Below, piece after piece: positions 58,298 to 64,000 of a stretch of 64,000 nt of DNA. The notes below the pieces were generated by a model. The model did no database searches, was not told the DNA's origin, and saw nothing but the letters and a program-made list of their open reading frames with translations. Within the stretch, counting starts at the first letter, position 1, and each line of letters opens with the position of its first letter. The position numbers and the translations under genes are program-made. The stretch is taken from NCBI RefSeq assembly GCF_006351965.1, contig NZ_CP040932.1, positions 496,001-560,000 of the forward strand, given 5' to 3'. Source of the DNA: Oceanicola sp. D3. Lineage in GTDB: Bacteria; Pseudomonadota; Alphaproteobacteria; Rhodobacterales; Rhodobacteraceae.

Positions 58298-60205
58298 TCA
58301 AATCGTGATATGCACGCTTTGGAATCCGGTGTCGTTGACCTCGCCCAATCGCACCTTGCTGGCACCGCTTTGAGCGATACACCCAAGGTGCGCCTCCACG
58401 CCCCTACCGGTTTCCAGCAGGGCGCTGCCCCCGCCGAGCGGGCCGAACCGCCAGCAGGGTTTGGCCGGCTCCCGCAGGCTGCCACAGTCGGCGATGTAGC
58501 GCATCAGCACGTCTCGGCTGCTGATTTGCTCTGCCAGCACCACCTCGGCATTGGCCAGCGGCGCATAGAGACCGCCGCCGCCAATCCGATGGCTGTTTGT
58601 GGCCACAACAAATTCTTGCTCCGCGCGCACTGGCTCGCCCTTGTAGCTCAGCTGCCTGACACGCCCTGCACCAGTGGCGGCCTCCTGCCCGTCATGGCTG
58701 AAACGGGCGAGACGGGAGAGATCAATTTGCCAGGTCAGCCCTGCGATCACGTCAAAGTCGTAGCTTGGAAATTCGGGGTTGAGCAGCGCCTGTTCATCGC
58801 CGCCGGGCATTTGCTGGTTGAAGGCACCGGCTGCGCGTTCCAGCCAGTCGCGCAGGTCGGCTCCTGTGACGCGGATGGCGCGGATGGTGTTGGGGAAGGG
58901 GTAGAGGGCGGCGAGGTTTTTGACCGTCAGCGGGCCGGGAGGAATATCGGTGAAGTTCTCCGGCCCCGCTGGCCCGCCAGCCTTGAACGGCGCGGCAGCG
59001 GAGAGCACGGGAAGGTTGATATCGGGCAGGGCGCGGCGCACGTACCAGCGCTGGGCGGCGTTGATCGTGTGGATGACCGGGCAGGGGCCAGCGAGGCTTG
59101 TGTAGCTTTGAAGCGCAATTTCCGTGTGGCCTATGGGGCGGCGGATAAAGGCAAGCGTCGCCGCATGATCCTTTGCCATGGCGCGCTGAACTTCAGGGGC
59201 TTCCGCCACCAGTGCAACGGGCCCTTTCGCGCTGCGACGGGCGATGGGGCGGAGCGATGACTGTACCTCGGCCACCTGCCAGCCCGCCCCGGCACTCTCC
59301 AGCGCGAGGTCAATCAAGCCCAGGTGGCTGCCGGCAATGCCGGGCATGACAACGGGCTTGCCGCCTGCCAATCCGGCTTCTGCCTCTAACCCCGGCAGCC
59401 CGGCGTAGAATGGCCCGGGGATGAGCCTGTGCACATGACCGGCAACCAGCGCGTCGACTCCCTCGATACGGGCGATGGGTACCAAGGCATTTTCCATGCC
59501 AGCCGTTTCGGGCCGGTGAGACGGGCCGCAATGGGCGAGTGCCACCACCACATCGGCCCCTGCCGCACGGATGGCGGGCACATGGGCGCGGGTGGCTTCG
59601 ATCATGCATCGCACTTCCATCCGGCCCTCCAAGCGCTCTTTGTCCCACTTCAGCACCTGAGGGGGCAGCACGCTGATGACACCGATGCGGATGGAATGAA
59701 GCTTTCCGCTCTCGTCCGGCAGTTTGCGGTCGATCAGCACCCATGGGCGGACGAGCGGTGCATCCTGCGACGGATCGGCCCCACGCTGCCGCAGCGCATT
59801 GGCGGAGAGCACCGGAAAATCTGCGCCTTTCAAAGCATGTTCCAGCGCCTCCAGCCCATAGTCAAACTCATGGTTTCCGAGGCCGACGGCATCGTACCTC
59901 AGCAGGTTCATCGCCGCGATCATCGGGTGTGGCTGTGCCTCCGTCTTCCGTTCATGCACCGCGAAATCGCCCATTGGGGTGCCCTGCAGAAAATCGCCAT
60001 TGTCGAGCAGCACCATGCCGGGCACCTCGGCGCGCGCCTCGGCAATTCGGGTGGCGACCCGGGCCAGGCCCACGCCGGGGGAAGGTGCGTCGCTCAGATA
60101 GTCGTAGCCCAGCAGGTTCATATGCAAGTCTGACGTGGCTGCGAGGCGCAGGTGCAGCCGGGCCGCCGGGTGGGGCGCTTCGAGCTTGTCTTCGGGGCGT
60201 GTCAT
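58298..60205 (-). CDS. cpdB: 2',3'-cyclic-nucleotide phosphodiesterase/3'-nucleotidase-like (CpdB family)
   Basis: The 635-residue protein has metallophosphatase motifs (ATSDLHMNL, DNGDFLQGTP, GNHEFDYG, HCGPSH, GHVHRL) and a C-terminal 5'-nucleotidase domain (GGGLYAPL, SYDFDVIAGLTWQIDLS). CpdB in E. coli is periplasmic, but here no signal peptide is visible; the protein begins MTRPEDKLEAPHPAARL. It may be cytoplasmic or exported by another route. ATG at 60205 is the best supported. Confidence 0.85.
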   Translation of the reverse strand: MTRPEDKLEAPHPAARLHLRLAATSDLHMNLLGYDYLSDAPSPGVGLARVATRIAEARAEVPGMVLLDNGDFLQGTPMGDFAVHERKTEAQPHPMIAAMNLLRYDAVGLGNHEFDYGLEALEHALKGADFPVLSANALRQRGADPSQDAPLVRPWVLIDRKLPDESGKLHSIRIGVISVLPPQVLKWDKERLEGRMEVRCMIEATRAHVPAIRAAGADVVVALAHCGPSHRPETAGMENALVPIARIEGVDALVAGHVHRLIPGPFYAGLPGLEAEAGLAGGKPVVMPGIAGSHLGLIDLALESAGAGWQVAEVQSSLRPIARRSAKGPVALVAEAPEVQRAMAKDHAATLAFIRRPIGHTEIALQSYTSLAGPCPVIHTINAAQRWYVRRALPDINLPVLSAAAPFKAGGPAGPENFTDIPPGPLTVKNLAALYPFPNTIRAIRVTGADLRDWLERAAGAFNQQMPGGDEQALLNPEFPSYDFDVIAGLTWQIDLSRLARFSHDGQEAATGAGRVRQLSYKGEPVRAEQEFVVATNSHRIGGGGLYAPLANAEVVLAEQISSRDVLMRYIADCGSLREPAKPCWRFGPLGGGSALLETGRGVEAHLGCIAQSGASKVRLGEVNDTGFQSVHITI

Positions 60206-60364
60206 GAGCGGAGGTGGCCGTGCTGCCGGGTGCGGAGGCACGGGGCGCGCACTTGGGGCGGGAAGGTCGAGTTATTGCGCAGCTTAGAATTGCATTGTGC
60301 ATCGGAAAATTGCGCCACAACCGCTGCCATGTCAGAACGGCCCGAGGGCTAGGGAGAAGAGCGG

Positions 60365-61330
60365 ATGCGGCACGCGGAAGAGGTGACGTTTGGCGGGGGC
60401 GGGCTGAACCGGCGGGCCGAACTGCGTGGGGATGCGACGGCGCTGGAAAATCTGGCGCGCGGCCCCTTGGCGTGCCACTTGCCGATCTGGAGGGGCAAGG
60501 TGCTTATGCAAGGGCCGGAGGATGCCCCGACGCTGGCGCCACAGCCCGCAGGCGCTGCGGTGCTGGCCGAAGCGGGAATGCGGGTGTTTCTCGGCGAGGC
60601 GCCCGACGGCAAGATGTGGTTCGCGCATGATATCTCGGCTTGGGAGCCAGACGAGATACTCGAAGCGCCGGATAGCTTTCTCGACCGGTCCGAACAGTTT
60701 TATCCCGGCATTGATGATGCCCGATTTGTTGAGCTTCGAGCGGCAATGTCTCGGATAGTGCCGCTCGATGCGGAGATTGCAGCCACGGCGCGGGCGATCA
60801 TCGGGTGGCATGCGAGCCACGGCTATTGCGCCAAATGCGGCGCGAAGAGCGATGTTGCCTGCGCCGGGTGGGAGAGGCATTGCCCGGCCTGCGCCGCGCA
60901 TCACTTTCCGCGCACCGATCCCGTTGTCATCATGCTCATTACCCATGGCAATTCGGTTTTGATGGGGCGCTCGCCCGGCTGGCCGGAGGGCATGTATTCG
61001 TTGCTTGCGGGCTTCATGGAGCCGGGAGAGACGATTGAGGCGGCGGTTCGGCGCGAGGTGGCCGAGGAAGCCGGCGTGCCCGTTGGCCCGGTGCGCTACC
61101 TGTCGTCTCAGCCGTGGCCCTTTCCCGCCTCGCTGATGATTGGCTGCCACGGCGAGGCCACGGCCACTGACATCACCTTGGACCCGAAGGAGTTGGAAGA
61201 CGCCTGCTGGGTCAGCCGCGAAGATATGCTCGACACATTTGCGGGCCGAAACCCGGCAATGAAGCCTGCCCGGCGCGGGGCCATTGCGCAATTTCTGCTC
61301 GCCAACTGGCTTGCGGACAGGCTGGATTGA
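60365..61330 (+). CDS. nudC: NAD+ diphosphatase (Nudix) NudC
   Basis: The 321-residue protein has an N-terminal domain, a zinc ribbon (YCAKCGAKS...CPACAAHHFPR), a Nudix box GFMEPGETIEAAVRREVAEEAG and the NudC motif SQPWPFPASLM. It hydrolyses NAD(H) and can remove NAD caps from RNA. GGGAGAAGAGCGG precedes the ATG. Confidence 0.93.
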   Translation: MRHAEEVTFGGGGLNRRAELRGDATALENLARGPLACHLPIWRGKVLMQGPEDAPTLAPQPAGAAVLAEAGMRVFLGEAPDGKMWFAHDISAWEPDEILEAPDSFLDRSEQFYPGIDDARFVELRAAMSRIVPLDAEIAATARAIIGWHASHGYCAKCGAKSDVACAGWERHCPACAAHHFPRTDPVVIMLITHGNSVLMGRSPGWPEGMYSLLAGFMEPGETIEAAVRREVAEEAGVPVGPVRYLSSQPWPFPASLMIGCHGEATATDITLDPKELEDACWVSREDMLDTFAGRNPAMKPARRGAIAQFLLANWLADRLD

Positions 61331-61378
61331 CGCGTAAGACTTCATCCGGGGCGAGCGGACGAAAAGGGCAGCGGCTGA

Positions 61379-61846
61379 ATGAACTTCACCGGTAAGGAAG
61401 ATATCGAAAAGCCCATCGGCGAGGTCTTCGCCGCGGTGACGGACCATGACGGATTTGAGAAGCAGGTGATGCGGCGCGGATACGAGGTTGCGCGCACCGA
61501 TACGCTCGCTGAACCCGGTGTCGGCATGGCGTGGAAAATGCGCTTTCCGATCCGGGGGCAAATGCGCGATTTGACGGCGAAGGTTTCTTCTTACGAAGCG
61601 CCGGAGCACGTGGCGCTCGATATCACCATCGGTGGGCTCGATACCGTGGTGAAAATTGACCTGATCGAGCTGTCGAAAATGCGCACCCGGATGAACCTCG
61701 ATATCGAGCTGAAACCGCGCACCATCACGTCGCGCGTTTTGGTGCAATCGCTCAGGCTGCGGCGTGCAAGCCTGACTCAGCAGCTTCGTCGGCGCATGGG
61801 CGATTTCGCGGTTCAGGTTGAGAACCGGCCCTCCAAAACGGCTTAA
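61379..61846 (+). CDS. SRPBCC-fold protein
   Basis: The 155-residue protein looks like a START/SRPBCC ligand-binding fold: EDIEKPIGEVFAAVTDHDGFEKQV, VGMAWKMRFPIRG and LSKMRTRMNLDIELKP, with a C-terminal helix (QSLRLRRASLTQQLRRRMGDFAVQVENR). It may bind a hydrophobic ligand. 48 nt after nudC; co-transcription likely. Confidence 0.72.
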   Translation: MNFTGKEDIEKPIGEVFAAVTDHDGFEKQVMRRGYEVARTDTLAEPGVGMAWKMRFPIRGQMRDLTAKVSSYEAPEHVALDITIGGLDTVVKIDLIELSKMRTRMNLDIELKPRTITSRVLVQSLRLRRASLTQQLRRRMGDFAVQVENRPSKTA

Positions 61847-61861
61847 CGAACCCGGCACGCC

Positions 61862-63373
61862 TCAGGCGCTTTTGATCAGGCGGTAACCGACCGCCTCGGC
61901 GACATGGGGCTTTCCCACTCCGTCACTGCCATCCAGATCGGCGATGGTGCGGGCCACTCGCATGACCCGGTGATAGCCGCGCGCCGAGAGGCCGAAGCGC
62001 TGCGCAACCTTTTGCAGCAGTTCCATCCCGGCCTCGTCGGGACGTGCCACCTCGTCGAGCAACTCGCCCTCGATATCGGCATTGGTGGTTGCGTCAACGC
62101 CAAGCGCCTCGAAGCGTGCGCGCTGGATGCCCCGCGCTTCGGCGACGCGCGCCGCGATCTCTGCCGAGCCTTCCTTGGCGGGCGGCAGGTCGAGATCGGT
62201 ATAGGCTACGGGCGGCACTTCGAGCCTCAGATCGAACCGGTCGAGCAGGGGGCCGGAGATGCGGCCAAGGTAATCCTCGCCGCAATTGGATGCACGCGAG
62301 CAGGCGCGCCCGGGGTCTGTTAGGTGGCCGCATTTGCAGGGGTTAGCGGCGGCCACCAGCATGAAGCGGCAGGGGTAGGCCACGTGGGCATTGGCGCGGC
62401 TGACCATGATTTCGCCGGTCTCGATCGGTTGGCGCAGGGTTTCCAGCACCGTGCGTGGGAACTCGGGAAATTCATCCATGAAGAGCACGCCATTATGCGC
62501 CAGTGAAACTTCCCCGGGCTTTGCCTGCCGCCCACCGCCGACCACTGCGGCCATAGAGGCGGTGTGATGAGGCGCACGATAGGGGGCCGCGCGGCTGATT
62601 CCGCCCTCTTGAAGCAAGCCAGCGAGGGAATGCACCGTTGAGGTGGAGAGGGCCTCGCGTGGGGTGAGCGGAGGCAGGATGCCGGGAAGGCGGGCGGCCA
62701 GCATCGACTTTCCCGAGCCGGGCGGGCCAACCATCAGCAGATGGTGCCGCCCTGCCGCCGCCACTTCCAGCGCTCGTTTTGCTCGCTCTTGGCCCTTCAC
62801 ATCACGCAGGTCTTTGCCAGCTGCGCGGTCTTGCACCTCGCCCGGCTGCGAAGGCTCAATCGGCGCATCGCCGGTGTAATGCCGCACCACTGCGCCAAGG
62901 CTTGCGGCTGCGATCACCTCCGCCGCACCGACCCAGGCCGCCTCTGCCCCGCTGGCGCGCGGGCAAAGCAGCCGTCGCTCCTGCTCCGCCGCAGCCATCG
63001 CTGCGGGCAACGCGCCATTCACGGCCACCAGTTTGCCGTCGAGCGAGAGCTCGCCGAGCGCGACCACCTGAGCAATTTCCTCGCGCGGGAGAATTTCCAG
63101 CGCTGCCAGCAGCGCCAGTGCAATCGGCAGATCGAAATGGGAGCCTTCTTTGGGGAGGTCGGCAGGAGAGAGGTTTACGGTGATCTTTTTCGACGGCAGT
63201 GCAATGGCCATGGCTCCCAGCGCCGCCCGCACCCGCTCTCGCGCCTCGCTCACGGCTTTGTCGGGCAGGCCGACAATGGAAAAGGCGGGCATGCCGGGAG
63301 AGACGGCGCATTGCACTTCGACAGGACGCGCCTCGATGCCATCAAAGGCCACGGTATAGGCCGCCGCCAGCAT
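61862..63373 (-). CDS. comM: YifB/ComM family AAA+ ATPase
   Basis: The 503-residue protein has the N-terminal YifB domain (YTVAFDGIEARPVEVQC), Walker A GPPGSGKSM, Walker B NGVLFMDEFPEF, sensor region, and the C-terminal Mg-chelatase-like helical domain. ComM promotes branch migration during natural transformation; the name fits the family. The ATG at 63373 matches the family start; an ATG seven codons upstream is possible. Confidence 0.9.
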   Translation of the reverse strand: MLAAAYTVAFDGIEARPVEVQCAVSPGMPAFSIVGLPDKAVSEARERVRAALGAMAIALPSKKITVNLSPADLPKEGSHFDLPIALALLAALEILPREEIAQVVALGELSLDGKLVAVNGALPAAMAAAEQERRLLCPRASGAEAAWVGAAEVIAAASLGAVVRHYTGDAPIEPSQPGEVQDRAAGKDLRDVKGQERAKRALEVAAAGRHHLLMVGPPGSGKSMLAARLPGILPPLTPREALSTSTVHSLAGLLQEGGISRAAPYRAPHHTASMAAVVGGGRQAKPGEVSLAHNGVLFMDEFPEFPRTVLETLRQPIETGEIMVSRANAHVAYPCRFMLVAAANPCKCGHLTDPGRACSRASNCGEDYLGRISGPLLDRFDLRLEVPPVAYTDLDLPPAKEGSAEIAARVAEARGIQRARFEALGVDATTNADIEGELLDEVARPDEAGMELLQKVAQRFGLSARGYHRVMRVARTIADLDGSDGVGKPHVAEAVGYRLIKSA

Positions 63374-63455
63374 TCCTCCGCTTCCATCCAGCATAGCACA
63401 CGCACCCCGGCTACAGCACCTTGGTTAACGCTATCCGTGGATGGTTAGTGAATGG

Positions 63456-64000
63456 TTAACGCGCCTCGTAGAGCGCAGCGAATTTGGGCCATGCCAATGG
63501 ATCTGGCACTGTCTTGTCGCGGCAGAAGGCGTTGCAGAAGCCCCAGACCTTGCCACCAGCCTCCATGAAGTGGGTCACGGGCTTGCCGGAGTAGGGACAG
63601 GTCTCGTTTTCGGACGGGCCGGACTCTACCGGGCGTGCCGGTAGCGGGGTGGGGCCGGGCCACTCGCGCGTTGGCAGATCCTTTGCATACCAAGGCAGAT
63701 TCTCGCCTCTGGCAAAGCCCATTCCGCGCCAGCGCCGGAAGGCCGGGTCGGCGAGGTGAGCGGCGACATAGGTTGTGGAGGCTTCCGATAAGGGCAGCCC
63801 ATAGGTGGCTATTCTTGCGGCGACCGGGGCGAAGAAGGCATCTGCGGCGGAATATTCACCGCAGAGCCAAGGCCCTTCTCCTCCGACCGTGCGCCGAGCG
63901 TGCTCCCAGATAACCTCCAACCGCGACAGATCAGCCAAGACGTCATCAGAGGGGTCGAAGCCCTCGTAAGCGACGCGCAGCGCCATTGGACAGTCCGCCC
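63456..64000 (-). CDS. Glutathione S-transferase family protein (partial, 5' end outside window)
   Basis: The visible C-terminal part (about 181 codons) has the GST helical domain: DVLADLSRLEVIWEHAR, GPWLCGEYSAADAFFAPVAARIATY with the N-capping box, and a C-terminal extension with two Cys (CPYSGKPV and GFCNAFCRDK) that may bind metal or act in redox. The frame is open to the right edge. Substrate unknown. A short extension of this kind is not standard for GST. Confidence 0.8.
   Translation of the reverse strand, partial: ADCPMALRVAYEGFDPSDDVLADLSRLEVIWEHARRTVGGEGPWLCGEYSAADAFFAPVAARIATYGLPLSEASTTYVAAHLADPAFRRWRGMGFARGENLPWYAKDLPTREWPGPTPLPARPVESGPSENETCPYSGKPVTHFMEAGGKVWGFCNAFCRDKTVPDPLAWPKFAALYEAR

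Noticed and set aside
1-64000. CRISPR arrays, transposons, integrases or prophage genes
   Set aside because: No regularly spaced repeats, no transposase or integrase signatures and no phage structural genes were seen on either strand.

Overview
The window is a G+C-rich (judged by eye) chromosomal segment of an alphaproteobacterium, most probably a marine Rhodobacteraceae/roseobacter-group member. The evidence is the AapJQMP general amino-acid ABC operon, a DUF1013/TrcR cell-cycle regulator, an ATP12-type F1 assembly chaperone, COQ9, the short alphaproteobacterial SRP RNA, and a minus-strand housekeeping cluster (rpmH-rnpA-yidD ... ttcA-yidC-MOSC-engB-argB) of the kind seen in that family. I see no prophage, transposase, integrase, CRISPR array or plasmid function. 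It reads as core chromosome with small accessory patches.

Layout. 1-3.8 kb: a small ORF, a Roadblock-like protein and the tightly coupled operon crcB-rluC-HAD phosphatase-ATP12 chaperone, closed by a clear terminator. 4.0-8.7 kb: aapJQMP with a stem-loop after the binding-protein gene and a terminator after aapP. 8.8-9.9 kb: an Asp-box beta-propeller. 9.9-21.8 kb: minus-strand housekeeping block (SixA phosphatase, ferredoxin, argB, engB, MOSC, yidC, EAL protein, ttcA, Rieske oxygenase, SH3 protein, yidD, rnpA, rpmH), interrupted by one plus-strand secreted protein. 22.1-27.0 kb: TVP38 protein plus flavin oxidoreductase, a histidine kinase, a Cys-rich secreted protein, then a degraded patch with a copy of the kinase gene's 3' end and a DUF4760 gene. 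27.0-31.7 kb: quinone oxidoreductase, COQ9, rpsU, and a persulfide-type MBL hydrolase with rhodanese, MarR regulator and GNAT. 31.8-33.0 kb: nhaA.

33.2-38.8 kb is a cobalamin-uptake locus: cobalamin riboswitch, btuB, btuF, btuC, btuD and a second cobalamin-binding protein whose frame is broken at a run of eight C. panC and panB follow on the minus strand. 40.7-43.9 kb is a thiamine/HMP-uptake operon behind a TPP riboswitch (ykoF, thiX, thiZ, thiY). 44.1-48.6 kb, on the minus strand, is a TRAP-transporter catabolic operon (DapA-family lyase or aldolase, FCD-type GntR regulator, DctP, DctQ, DctM). Its first gene apparently starts at CTG behind a promoter embedded in long palindromes. 48.9-64 kb carries tRNA-Arg(ACG), a STAS-like protein, an SDR, RNase T2, trcR, a YARHG/DUF4453 protein, recR-ybaB-dnaX, DUF202, an ankyrin protein, the SRP RNA gene, a CpdB-like phosphodiesterase without signal peptide, nudC, an SRPBCC protein, comM and a truncated GST at the right edge.

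The main biological theme is regulated nutrient import (amino acids, B12, thiamine precursor, a TRAP substrate), each with local RNA or DNA control elements. I did not find a clearly novel multi-gene system. The strongest unusual signals are the CTG start with palindromic control region at 48.56-48.64 kb, the frameshifted second cobalamin-binding gene, and the leaderless, palindrome-controlled MarR gene next to persulfide-handling enzymes.
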